This document shows, in pieces, positions 33,192-41,378 of a DNA stretch of 64,000 nucleotides (the stretch's first letter is position 1; every line of letters starts with the position of its first letter). Below the pieces are notes generated by a model. It was not told the DNA's origin. It saw only the letters and a program-made list of their open reading frames with translations, and made no database searches. The DNA lies in NCBI GenBank assembly GCA_036504215.1, contig DASXVO010000049.1, positions 1 through 64,000 of the forward strand, written 5' to 3'. Both the position numbers and the translations under genes were made by a program. This stretch comes from Vicinamibacterales bacterium (lineage in GTDB: Bacteria; Acidobacteriota; Vicinamibacteria; Vicinamibacterales; Fen-181).

Positions 33192-34420
33192 CGGTGCCGT
33201 CCGTCCTCGTTGTCGGCGCCGGTCCTGCGGGAGCAACGGCGGCACGCACGCTGGCGCTCGGCGGCGCCCGCGTGCAGTTGCTCGAGCGGTATCGATTACC
33301 CCGCAACAAGCCGTGCGGTGGCGGCATCACGATGCGCGTGATGCGCCGCTTCCCGTACCTGGCGTCCGCGCTCGACCGCATCTCCACGCACTACGTGTCG
33401 AGGCTTCATCTCGAGGGGCCGTCGGGCGCGAGCGCCGTACTCACGTCGCCCACGCCGGCCGTGCTGCTGATCCGCCGCGTCGAGTTCGACCATCTCCTGT
33501 CGCAGTTGGCCGTGGAAGCGGGCGCGGAACTCGTCGAGAACGCGTGGGTATCGCAGGTGTCCGGGGACGACGATGGCGTCCGCGTCGAGACGCGGGACGG
33601 CCGGACGTTCTCGGCAGACGCCCTCATTGCCGCCGACGGCGTCAACGGCGTCGTGACGCGGCGCATCGGACTGCATGGCGGGTGGGACGGCGCGTCGGTG
33701 GCGCTCGACATGATGGAGGAGACGCCGAACGAGCGGCTGCGAACCGTCGAGCCCGGCACGTTGTGGGTGTCGTACGGTCACGGCGGCACCGACGGGTACG
33801 GGTACATCTTCCCGAAGCGCGACCACGTGAACGTCGGGATCGGCTGTCTGCTGTCCTACTTCCGTGCGCACGTCGATCGATCGCCGTACGAGATTCAGCA
33901 GCAGTTCGTCGCCGACCTGCGTCGGCGGGGCATTCTCTGCGGTGTGTCGAGGCGCGAGGACTTCACGCCGTACCACATTCCGGTCTGCGGACCGGTTGCC
34001 GAGACGGGGCGCGGCCGCGTGCTCGTGGCAGGCGATGCGGGCGGCTTCGTCAATGCCTACACGGCCGAAGGCATCTACTACGCGATGGTGTCGGGCGACC
34101 TCGCTGCCCGCGCGGCGCTCGAGGTGGACATGGTCGACGACCCGGGCGGCCCGCGGAACCTGGCACCCTGGTATCGACTGGCATGGCGCCGCGAGATCGG
34201 AGCCGAGCTTCGCGACTCGGTGCTGATCCAGCGATACCTGTTCCGCCAGGCCGCGCGCATCGAAGCCGTCATTCGCGGCGCGGCCGCGTATCGGGATGTC
34301 GCCGACACGATCATCGGCTACGTGGCGGGCACGGTGACGTACGCACAAGCCCGGCGACGACTGCTCGCGCAGTTTCCCCACGTTGCATTCAGGCTGGCGG
34401 GGATTGCCCTGTTCAGCTGA
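33188..34420 (+). CDS. geranylgeranyl-reductase-family FAD-dependent oxidoreductase
   Basis: 410 residues from a GTG at 33188 that overlaps the previous stop (GTGA). FAD-binding GAGPAGATAARTLALGG, the family motif RNKPCGGGITMRVM, ALIAADGVNGVVTRRIGL and the second FAD motif VLVAGDAGGFVNAYTAEGIY. Family members reduce isoprenoid double bonds in chlorophyll, quinone or archaeal lipid chains. In bacteria without these products they may reduce menaquinone side chains. The coupling to a PIG-L deacetylase gene is odd, and no clear joint pathway is known to me. Confidence 0.88.
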   Translation: MTVPSVLVVGAGPAGATAARTLALGGARVQLLERYRLPRNKPCGGGITMRVMRRFPYLASALDRISTHYVSRLHLEGPSGASAVLTSPTPAVLLIRRVEFDHLLSQLAVEAGAELVENAWVSQVSGDDDGVRVETRDGRTFSADALIAADGVNGVVTRRIGLHGGWDGASVALDMMEETPNERLRTVEPGTLWVSYGHGGTDGYGYIFPKRDHVNVGIGCLLSYFRAHVDRSPYEIQQQFVADLRRRGILCGVSRREDFTPYHIPVCGPVAETGRGRVLVAGDAGGFVNAYTAEGIYYAMVSGDLAARAALEVDMVDDPGGPRNLAPWYRLAWRREIGAELRDSVLIQRYLFRQAARIEAVIRGAAAYRDVADTIIGYVAGTVTYAQARRRLLAQFPHVAFRLAGIALFS

Positions 34421-34519
34421 ATGCCGGCCTCGCACGCCACGCTTCAGCCCGGCCCCGGTGATGTCACCCCGGCCCGGCCGCCGGCACACTCGTCCTTCGT
34501 GATACGCGCGGCAATCGCC

Positions 34520-34648
34520 TATAATGCGATGAGGCCCCCTCGGTGCAGGCCGGATTCCTGCCTCTTTCCGCACACGGGAGTTCTACCCGTTTCTTTTCCC
34601 CGACCGTGACGCGCCACGGGCGCCCCGCGCCGTAGGAGTCGTTGGATC
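34520..34648 (+). promoter_or_regulatory. perfect -10 TATAAT and long structured leader of the glutamine synthetase gene
   Basis: TATAAT at 34520-34525 predicts a leader of about 115 bases. The leader can fold: GTGC/GCAC enclosing AGG/CCT, then ACGGG-AGTTCTA-CCCGT as a five-bp stem with a seven-base loop, followed by a TTTCTTTT tract and a GC-rich segment. AGGAG (34634-34638) precedes the ATG. The fold could be a regulatory RNA or attenuator. It matches no riboswitch class that I can name, and the glnA RNA core is not present. Confidence 0.4.
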
Positions 34649-36070
34649 ATGACCGACATCATTCGTCAGTCGATGCCTCTGCTCGGGCCGGAGGTCGAGA
34701 ACCAGCTGTATCCCGCCTGCCGGCTCGCCCGCCTGATCGGAAAGTTCCCGGAAGAATGGACCGTGGACGATTTGATCGGCGTCGTTGGCGCGCTGAACAT
34801 CCGACTCGTCAGCCTCATGCACGTGGGCGGAGACGGCTGGCTCAAGACCCTCGATTTCGTTCCGCGCGATTTGCCGCACCTGCGCGAGGTGCTGTCGTTC
34901 GGCGAGCGGGCGGACGGCTCGAGTCTGTTCGGCGCGATGGGGGTCTCGGTCACGGCGTCCGACGTGGTCCTGCGTCCGCGCTTGTCCACTGCGTTTGTCG
35001 ACCCGTTCGCCACCCATCCGACGCTCGTGGTCTTCTGCGGCCATTTCGGACGCGACGGTGCACCGCTGCCCGAGTCTCCCGACACCATCGTGCGAAGCGC
35101 GTTCGACCGCCTGCACACGGAGCTTGGCGTGGAGTTGCACGCACTGGGAGAAATCGAGTTCTTCCTGGGCAAGCGGCCCGACGAGACGGACATCTACGGC
35201 GCGACCGAGCGCGGGTACCACGCCAGTTCGCCGTTCGTCTTCGGCGAGGCGCTCCGCCGGCGGGCGATGGTGATGCTGGGGGAGATCGGCATCCCCGTGA
35301 AATACGGCCACAGCGAGGTGGGCTACATCCAGCCGGACGAGGTGGACGCGCGAATCTGGGAACAGCACGAGATCGAACTGTCGCTGCAGCCGCTGCCGCA
35401 GGCGGCCGACTCGGTGCTCGTCGGGCAGTGGCTGCTCCGGAACCTCGCGCACAAGGCCGGGTGGCGCTGCAGCTTCGACCCGGTGCTCCGGAAGGGCCAC
35501 GCGGGGAGTGGCCTCCATTTCCACCTGTCGCCCGTCATCGACGGCGTGCACCAGAAGCACAGCACGCCGGACGGGGCTCTTGACGGCGTGGCGCGCTGGT
35601 TGATCGCGGGACTCGTGCGGAACGCGGACGCGCTGATGGCGTTCGGCAACCGGGTGCCGAATTCGTTCGTCAGGCTGATCCAGGCCAAAGAGGCGCCGAG
35701 CACGGTGACCTGGGGCCGTTACAACCGCAAGGCGCTCATCCGGCTGCCGATCGTGGCAACCGACGAGCAGGGTCGGTCGGTGAGTCCGGAGACCGTGGAA
35801 TTCAGGCTGCCGGATGGCTCAGCGCATCCGCACCTGCTGCTGGCCGGGATCGCGCAGGCCTTCGTCGCGGGCAAGTCGTTCGACAATCTCGACGCGCTGC
35901 TCGAAAAGACGTGCGCGCAGACGCTGCAGGCGCCGTACGCCATTCCGGTTCCGCGCGGCTTCGGTGAGGTGGGCGACGGGCTTCGGCAGCACCGTGCAAC
36001 GTTTGAAGCGGGAGGCATCTTCCCGCGCCACGTCATCGACAGGACGGTTGAAGCGCTGGGACAGATGTAG
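34649..36070 (+). CDS. glutamine-synthetase-family protein
   Basis: 473 residues. Glutamine synthetase catalytic motifs: ALGEIEFFLG (metal Glu), KYGHSEVGYIQPDEVDARIW with EQHEIEL, GHAGSGLHFHLSP (ATP/metal His), and the glutamate/Arg region STVTWGRYNRKALIRLPIV, where most enzymes have WGxRNR. The adenylylation-loop tyrosine region of GlnA type I-beta is not seen. It may be true glutamine synthetase or a gamma-glutamyl-amide ligase such as the PuuA or GlnA3 groups. The nearby aldehyde dehydrogenase and nitrilase-like genes would fit amine catabolism, but they are on separate units. Function beyond the family is uncertain. Confidence 0.87.
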   Translation: MTDIIRQSMPLLGPEVENQLYPACRLARLIGKFPEEWTVDDLIGVVGALNIRLVSLMHVGGDGWLKTLDFVPRDLPHLREVLSFGERADGSSLFGAMGVSVTASDVVLRPRLSTAFVDPFATHPTLVVFCGHFGRDGAPLPESPDTIVRSAFDRLHTELGVELHALGEIEFFLGKRPDETDIYGATERGYHASSPFVFGEALRRRAMVMLGEIGIPVKYGHSEVGYIQPDEVDARIWEQHEIELSLQPLPQAADSVLVGQWLLRNLAHKAGWRCSFDPVLRKGHAGSGLHFHLSPVIDGVHQKHSTPDGALDGVARWLIAGLVRNADALMAFGNRVPNSFVRLIQAKEAPSTVTWGRYNRKALIRLPIVATDEQGRSVSPETVEFRLPDGSAHPHLLLAGIAQAFVAGKSFDNLDALLEKTCAQTLQAPYAIPVPRGFGEVGDGLRQHRATFEAGGIFPRHVIDRTVEALGQM

Positions 36071-36129
36071 CAGGACGGGGGGATCACGCCTGCCCCCCGA
36101 CTGTCCTCGGCCGATTGACTACTGATCCG

Positions 36130-36951
36130 TCACCGTCCCAACCAGTCCGCATACAGTTCCGGCCGCCGGTGACGCAGGAACAGGCGGCGCGCGTGCGAGC
36201 GCTCGATCCTGGACAGGTCGACGGTGGCGTAGAGAATCGTGTCTTCGCCGGCCGGGGCCTTGGCGATCACCGTGCCGTTCGGCGCGCACAGGAACGATTC
36301 GCCGCCAAACGTCAGACACTCCTCTTCGCCCACCCGATTGCACAGTGCCGTGAAGTAGCCGTTCTGAAACGCGGCGACGCGCATCTCAGCCTCGTACAAT
36401 CCCTCCGGCCACTCGCCCACCGCACCCGCCTGGGGCACCACGACGACCTCCGCGCCGCCAACCGCCAGCGCCCGCATGTACTCGGGATAGTGCCGGTCGT
36501 AGCAGATCGCGACCCCCACCTTGCCGACGGCCGTGTCGAACACCGGTGCCCCGGTGTCGCCGGGCGTGTAGTAACCCTGCTCGTGAAAGCACGGGTAGTC
36601 GGTGATGTGCACCATGCGCGTGCGGCCAACGAGCGATCCGTCTGCGTCGATCACGGGCGACGTATCGAACGTGCGGTCACCGTCGCGCTCGAACAGGTTG
36701 AGGACGAGGACGACACCGTGCTCCGCAGCCTTCTGCTGGAACGCCTCGGTGATGGGTCCGGGAATCGGTTCGGCCTGGCTGAGCAACTCGGGGGTGGCCA
36801 CCGTCTGCGGATAGAACGGCTCGAACGCCAGCTCGGCAAAACAGATGAGTTTCGCGCCGTTCGCGGCGGCGGCGGTCACGGCCTCGAGGCCGGCGGCGAC
36901 GTTGGCGGCCCTGTTCCCGGTGGCACGCTGTTGGACGAGAGCGATGTTCAT
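36130..36951 (-). CDS. carbon-nitrogen hydrolase family protein lacking the catalytic lysine
   Basis: 273 residues from the ATG at 36951 (MNIALVQQRATGNRAANVAA, typical family start). Nitrilase superfamily triad: Glu40 in LICFAELAFEPF and Cys150 in VGVAICYDRHYPEYMRAL are present. The lysine expected in the YRKMHIPD block is Met113 (GRTRMVHITD); the flanking Arg, His, Ile, Asp and the PGD 17 residues later align without a gap. N-carbamoylputrescine amidase and beta-ureidopropionase are the nearest well-known groups. Without lysine the usual amidase reaction may be lost or changed. It converges with the glutamine synthetase gene. Confidence 0.85.
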   Translation of the reverse strand: MNIALVQQRATGNRAANVAAGLEAVTAAAANGAKLICFAELAFEPFYPQTVATPELLSQAEPIPGPITEAFQQKAAEHGVVLVLNLFERDGDRTFDTSPVIDADGSLVGRTRMVHITDYPCFHEQGYYTPGDTGAPVFDTAVGKVGVAICYDRHYPEYMRALAVGGAEVVVVPQAGAVGEWPEGLYEAEMRVAAFQNGYFTALCNRVGEEECLTFGGESFLCAPNGTVIAKAPAGEDTILYATVDLSRIERSHARRLFLRHRRPELYADWLGR

Positions 36952-36968
36952 GAGGAGAGATTCTATAG

Positions 36969-37008
36969 AAAGAAGTGCCAAGTGCGAGGTGGGAAGTGCG
37001 AGGTGTAA
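36969..37008 (-). repeat. AAGTGCGAGGTG-type direct repeats
   Basis: AAGTGCCAAGTGCGAGGTGG and AAGTGCGAGGTG follow each other between two minus-strand genes. This is the same family as the AGTGCTG tracts at 12431-12470 and 54311-54350. No gene is present. Confidence 0.55.
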
Positions 37009-37039
37009 CCGGCGGCAGCGGCAGGCCGCAGGGGCGCGG

Positions 37040-37654
37040 CTACCGGGGGCGGCGTGTCACGAAGAACTCGTCGCAGAGGTCACCGCGTTCGAACGACAGC
37101 GTCTGCGAGCAGGTGAACGTGCCAAGGCCGAAGCGGCCCGACGGGTCATACGATCCGCCGTAGGCGAGGTCCATGATGGCCGCGCAGATTCCGCGCGTGA
37201 CGATCGAGGTGGCGCGTGCGCTGGCTTTTGGTGCCGCGGCGAGCAGGCGTGACGAGTCGTAGACGCGGAGGAGCAGCTGCTCGAACGGGATGAGATCGAT
37301 GATCTCGCAATCGTCGAGGCCGAGACCGCTCAGTGTCGCGAAGGCCGCATGCAGCACATCGTCGGCACTCGCCAGGTCGGACTCGAGCGGCATAATGTAG
37401 CCGGTCCACGCGACCGAATCGAGGATGTCTGCACCCGTGTGGTACCCGAACTCCGCGGACGCGGTGAGCAACTGCCAGTCGCCCGGGTCGAGCAGGTCCT
37501 CCGAGGCCGGCGCCGAGATCCACTCCTCGAAGCGTTCCATGAAGGAATCGGGCAGGTGATCGGCCGAGCCGCCGTACGGTGGAACAAGACGCGGGAATCC
37601 GCTCGTCTCGATGCGCGCCGTCTCGCTCGAATGAGCCTTTCGACCTTCAGCCAC
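37040..37654 (-). CDS. hypothetical protein, possibly V4R-like
   Basis: 204 residues, no signal peptide or membrane helix. The N-terminal third is polar. The C-terminal half has alternating helices and strands (CEIIDLIPFEQLLLRVYDSS) and ends with a cysteine-bearing strand pair, TFTCSQTLSFERGDLCDEFF then VTRRP. That ending recalls the 4-vinyl-reductase (V4R) and related small-molecule-binding domains, where a C-rich hairpin closes the protein. The similarity is only by eye. It lies between the nitrilase-like gene and an MFS permease on the same strand. Upstream GC-rich codon use fits a real gene. Function unknown. Confidence 0.6.
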   Translation of the reverse strand: MAEGRKAHSSETARIETSGFPRLVPPYGGSADHLPDSFMERFEEWISAPASEDLLDPGDWQLLTASAEFGYHTGADILDSVAWTGYIMPLESDLASADDVLHAAFATLSGLGLDDCEIIDLIPFEQLLLRVYDSSRLLAAAPKASARATSIVTRGICAAIMDLAYGGSYDPSGRFGLGTFTCSQTLSFERGDLCDEFFVTRRPR

Positions 37655-37716
37655 TGATCCTCCCCGGTCATGGCGTTAATCGGCAGGACCGGGGAAGAGA
37701 TGAAAGCGCCCGGGAA

Positions 37717-38877
37717 TCACCTTCGCGGTGTGTCGCGAGCGACCAGAACCGCACAGACCGTCATGCCCAGTGTGCCGACGAGCGGCACGAGCATGCCGAA
37801 GCGCACGCCCGCCGCCTGCGAGAGGTGGCCGAGCAGATACGGATACGACATCGATCCCAGCATCGCGACCGAGAACAGGAAGCCGAACACCGTCCCGGCA
37901 AATCGATGGTAGCGATCACCGGCGATGGCGAGCGCCGTCGGGAAGACGGCCGAGTAGGCGAAGGCGGTGATCCAGGCGCCCGCCGTCAACGCAGGCAGCC
38001 ACGCCGCAGCCGCCAGCAGGATCAGGAGGCCGGCGATGGCCATGAGGCCGCTGGCCACAATCAGCCGGCTCTTCCCAAGCCGGGCCTGTGCGCGCGACGA
38101 CAGCATCCGCCCGAGGATGGCCATGACCCAGTAGCCGAGGAGCACCGCCGTCGCAACCCGCGGAGACCAGCCCAGCGAACCCACGTAGGTCGACGTCCAG
38201 CCGCTCAGCGCCGCCTCGTTCCCGGATTGAAACAAGAGGAGGGCCGCGATCAGGAAGATACCCGGCTCGCGCGCGACGCCGACCATTCCCGCGAACGAGA
38301 AACCCGCTGCTTCGTGTGGCGGTGGAAAGCGAGGCACCACGCAGGCGACGACACCGAGAGCCGCCACGGCGGCGCACAGGAGGAATATGCCCGGCAGCGA
38401 AATGATGCCGAAGAGCAGGGCGACGATCAGCGGGACGAAGAGCGCGCCGACGCCGAAGCAGACGCCCAGCAGGTTCAGCATCCGGCCGCGGTCCTCGGGG
38501 TAGATGTCCGACACGAGCGCGTTGCCGCCGGTGTTGAGCGGTGCGGCCCCGAAGCCGAGCAGGGCTGCCGCCACGGCGGCGGCGGCGAACGACCGGGCAA
38601 ACGAGAACAGCACGAGCGACGCGGTGACCATCATCGAGGCCGACAGCAGCGTGAACCTGCTGCCGAATCGATCGATCACCGGACCGACGAGCACCGTGGA
38701 GATGAGCAACCCGACGTACATCGCGCTGAAGACGTCGCCCTGGCTCGCCAAATCGATGCCGAGTCGCGCGCGCAGCTCAGGCAGGCCGAACAGCGTGCCG
38801 AGCAGCGCGATCACCATGCCGAACACGAACATCGCGATGCACGCGGCGGCGAACAACGGCCGGCGGTTGAGTGTCAT
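37717..38877 (-). CDS. MFS permease, fucose-permease-like
   Basis: 386 residues, about 12 transmembrane helices. The start at 38877 (MTLNRRPLFAAACIAMFVFG) is preferred because the extra 44 upstream residues are polar and unlike a permease. Loop 2-3 reads GPVIDRFGSRFTLLSASMM, the MFS signature, and GVCFGVGALFVPLIVALLFG resembles the FucP/GlcP branch. The substrate, probably a sugar or other small neutral compound, cannot be assigned. Confidence 0.83.
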   Translation of the reverse strand: MTLNRRPLFAAACIAMFVFGMVIALLGTLFGLPELRARLGIDLASQGDVFSAMYVGLLISTVLVGPVIDRFGSRFTLLSASMMVTASLVLFSFARSFAAAAVAAALLGFGAAPLNTGGNALVSDIYPEDRGRMLNLLGVCFGVGALFVPLIVALLFGIISLPGIFLLCAAVAALGVVACVVPRFPPPHEAAGFSFAGMVGVAREPGIFLIAALLLFQSGNEAALSGWTSTYVGSLGWSPRVATAVLLGYWVMAILGRMLSSRAQARLGKSRLIVASGLMAIAGLLILLAAAAWLPALTAGAWITAFAYSAVFPTALAIAGDRYHRFAGTVFGFLFSVAMLGSMSYPYLLGHLSQAAGVRFGMLVPLVGTLGMTVCAVLVARDTPRR

Positions 38878-39173
38878 TGGGGTCGGGACTGTCTTCACTT
38901 CTTCGGTTGTAGAATTGTCACAAGAACGCCCCCCCTCAGCAGATGGCCCTGTCGGGCTAGGTCGAAGCGAGCCGTCCGCCGGCCATGTTATCATCGAGAT
39001 CTCAGCCATGAATCTCGTGTGATTCCGTCTCGCGTGCGGATCTGTGCGCTCCGACTGTCGGACGGCGGCATGTAGCCTGTCGGACCGCAGCCCGTAGCCT
39101 GGCGGGCCGCGGCATGCAGGGCCGGTCCGTGGACCCGCCCGCGCGATCGTTCCAGACCACCAGAAGAGGCGCC
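38878..39173. other. intergenic region with GTAGCCTG repeats, no gene
   Basis: The 296-bp gap between the divergent permease and aldehyde dehydrogenase genes. It contains TGTAGCCTGTCGGACCGCAG followed by CCCGTAGCCTGGCGGGCCGC (39072-39112), two 21-bp direct repeats. CAGAAGAGG before 39174 is the ribosome-binding site of the dehydrogenase. No coding signal or clear promoter is seen. Confidence 0.5.
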
Positions 39174-40763
39174 ATGCAAAGCGACGGCAAGCGGGCTCCC
39201 GCCAAGGTCACCTACGCGACGATGGGCGGCGATCAGATGATCGAGCTCCATCTGGAACTCGATCGGGCGATCGAGCAGGTGAAGAAGGACTTCGGGCAGA
39301 CGCATCCGGTGTTCATCGATGGTCGCGCCGTGGAAGGGGCGGGCGGCATCATCGAGGATCGAAGCCCGATCGACACCCGGATCCTCGTCGGGCGGTTCAC
39401 CGCTGCCACGCGCGAGCAGACACAGGAGGCCATCGCGGCCGCCAGGACGGCGTTTCCCGCGTGGAGCCGTCTCCCGTGGGAGGAGCGTGTGCACATCGTC
39501 CGCCGCATCGGGCGCAAGGTGCGGGAACGGCGTGCCGAGTTGTCCGCCGTCATTGGGTACGAAGCAGGGAAGAGCCGGCTCGAGTGCGTGGGCGAGGTGG
39601 AAGAGGCCGCCGACTTCTTCGACTACTACTGCGATCGGATGGACGCGACCGACGGCTTCACGAACCTGATGGGCATGCCGGGGTCATCCGAGGAAAGCCG
39701 CAGCGTGCTTCGTCCATACGGCGTTTTCGGCATCATCGCGCCATTCAACTTCCCCCTCGCGCTGGCCGCCGGACCAACTGCAGCCGCCCTGCTCGCCGGC
39801 AACACCATCGTCTGCAAGCCGGCCGAGGACACGCCGCTGTCGGGGGCGAAGTTCTACGACATCGTGTCCGAGTTCCTCCCGGCGGGCGTCTTCAACCTCG
39901 TCAATGGGCCGGGGATTCCGGTTGGGCAGGAACTCGCGAACAACGCGGGCGTGGATGGGCTCGTGTTCACGGGGTCGATGGAAGTCGGCATGAGACTGCT
40001 GCGCGACAACGGCGCCCGGTCGATCCCGCGTCCGCTCATCATCGAGATGGGCGGAAAGAACCCCGCGCTCGTCATGGGCTCCGCGGATCTCGACAGGGCG
40101 TCGGACGGCGTCATGCGTTCGGCCTTCGGCGCGACCGGCCAGAAATGCTCCGCCTGCTCGCGCGTCTACGTCGACCGCGAGGTCCGCGGCCGGTTCGTCG
40201 AGTTGCTGGTGGAGAAGGTGCGCGAGCTCAGGGTCGGAAACCCGCTCGAACGGGACGTCTGGACGGGTCCCGTGATAAACGAACGGGCCGTGCAGACGTA
40301 CGAGAACGCGATCGCGCAGGCGAAGCGCGATGGCGGACGCATCCTGACGGGCGGCCGGCGGATGATGGACGAGCCGTTCAACCACGGTTACTTCGTCGAG
40401 CCCACGGTCATCGACGGCCTGCCGAAGGACCATCCGCTGTTCACGAAGGAACTCTTCGTACCGATCACCGTCGTCGGTGACGTCCTGACGCTCGACGAGG
40501 CGATCGACCTCGCCAACAGGACGGAATACGGACTGACGGCGGGCATCTTCACGCAGGATGACCGGGAAATCGAAGAGTTCTTCGACCGCATCCAGGCGGG
40601 CGTCGTGTACGCCAACCGCCGCGCGGGCGCGACGAGTGGTGCGTGGCCGGGGCAGAACTCATTCGGCGGGTGGAAGGCGAGCGGCTCGACCGGCAAGGGC
40701 ACCGGCGGCCCGCACTACGTGCAGCAGTTCTTCCGCGAGCAAAGCCGCACGCGCGCCCGGTAA
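39174..40763 (+). CDS. aldehyde dehydrogenase, 1-pyrroline-5-carboxylate-dehydrogenase-like
   Basis: 529 residues from the ATG at 39174 (AGAAGAGG upstream). ALDH motifs: GVFGIIAPFNFPLALAAGPT, NTIVCKPAEDTPLSGAKFYD, VFTGSMEVG, catalytic Glu in LIIEMGGKNPALVM and catalytic Cys325 in GATGQKCSACSRVYVD, then TEYGLTAGIFTQD. Length and the QKCSACSR sequence match P5C dehydrogenase (RocA/PutA-C type), which oxidises glutamate semialdehyde to glutamate with NAD+. No proline dehydrogenase gene is in the window. A broader aldehyde specificity is possible. Confidence 0.9.
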   Translation: MQSDGKRAPAKVTYATMGGDQMIELHLELDRAIEQVKKDFGQTHPVFIDGRAVEGAGGIIEDRSPIDTRILVGRFTAATREQTQEAIAAARTAFPAWSRLPWEERVHIVRRIGRKVRERRAELSAVIGYEAGKSRLECVGEVEEAADFFDYYCDRMDATDGFTNLMGMPGSSEESRSVLRPYGVFGIIAPFNFPLALAAGPTAAALLAGNTIVCKPAEDTPLSGAKFYDIVSEFLPAGVFNLVNGPGIPVGQELANNAGVDGLVFTGSMEVGMRLLRDNGARSIPRPLIIEMGGKNPALVMGSADLDRASDGVMRSAFGATGQKCSACSRVYVDREVRGRFVELLVEKVRELRVGNPLERDVWTGPVINERAVQTYENAIAQAKRDGGRILTGGRRMMDEPFNHGYFVEPTVIDGLPKDHPLFTKELFVPITVVGDVLTLDEAIDLANRTEYGLTAGIFTQDDREIEEFFDRIQAGVVYANRRAGATSGAWPGQNSFGGWKASGSTGKGTGGPHYVQQFFREQSRTRAR

Positions 40764-40784
40764 GAACGCGCATCCGGCAACCGG

Positions 40785-40826
40785 CGTGTCCGATGACTCG
40801 TGTCCGACAACCCGTGTCCGATAACC
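40785..40826 (+). repeat. 14-bp tandem repeat, three copies
   Basis: CGTGTCCGATGACT, CGTGTCCGACAACC and CGTGTCCGATAACC lie in direct succession, with a decayed copy just upstream. 14 bp is twice the heptamer length of the other tracts. It lies between the aldehyde dehydrogenase stop and the next small gene. Confidence 0.8.
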
Positions 40827-40863
40827 AGTTGACTCGGCCGGCTCATCGGCGGACTCTATACCG

Positions 40864-41235
40864 ATGCCGATGACGACGACCCTTGCGCCCCGCGGGTTTC
40901 ACGGGTTCATCCGGGCGACGCTGATCGGGACGATCCTCCAACTGGCGTTGGTGGTGGGCGGTCACTCTGCTCCGGCGATTGCGCAACTCTTCGCGCCGCT
41001 GGGCATGCTGATCTCGCTCGTCGCCGGGTTCCTCGCCGGCCGATGGCAGGCTGGGACACGGCTCGGCGCGGTCGTTCTCGGCGGGGTCGCTGGCGGCCTG
41101 TGCGCCTTCCTCGGCATCCTGGAATCCTATTACCTGAAGGACGTGCCTGCCTGGGTGCTGGCGTTCGGCCCTGCCAGCTCGGCCCTGACCGGTGCGATTG
41201 GAGGATTCCTGGGCAGCCTCGGCAAGAGGGCCTAG
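40864..41235 (+). CDS. small four-helix membrane protein, unknown
   Basis: 123 residues (a second possible ATG at 40870). Four hydrophobic segments: about residues 15-33, 40-58, 64-84 and 95-117, with GMLISLVAGFLAGRW and GAVVLGGVAGGLCAFLGILE as clear glycine-rich helices. It resembles small integral membrane proteins of unknown function with TIGR04086 or DUF-like patterns. No catalytic residues stand out. It precedes the aldehyde:ferredoxin oxidoreductase gene by 143 bp and could be part of the same region. Confidence 0.7.
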   Translation: MPMTTTLAPRGFHGFIRATLIGTILQLALVVGGHSAPAIAQLFAPLGMLISLVAGFLAGRWQAGTRLGAVVLGGVAGGLCAFLGILESYYLKDVPAWVLAFGPASSALTGAIGGFLGSLGKRA

Positions 41236-41378
41236 TTCCGGCCCCCGGGCATCGCGGCTTGCGGCGGGCGCAGCACCTGCGGGACAATATCATCTCGTCC
41301 ACCCGGTCTCCTTCCCCCCGGGTATCCGTGTGCCTGCCCCGCTGGGACTCATACATCGCCGGACCTCAAGGAGAGGCT

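Noticed and set aside
34520-34600. Purine riboswitch in the glutamine synthetase leader
   Set aside because: TATAAT and GTTCTACC recall that class, but the spacing and the second and third stems do not fit.
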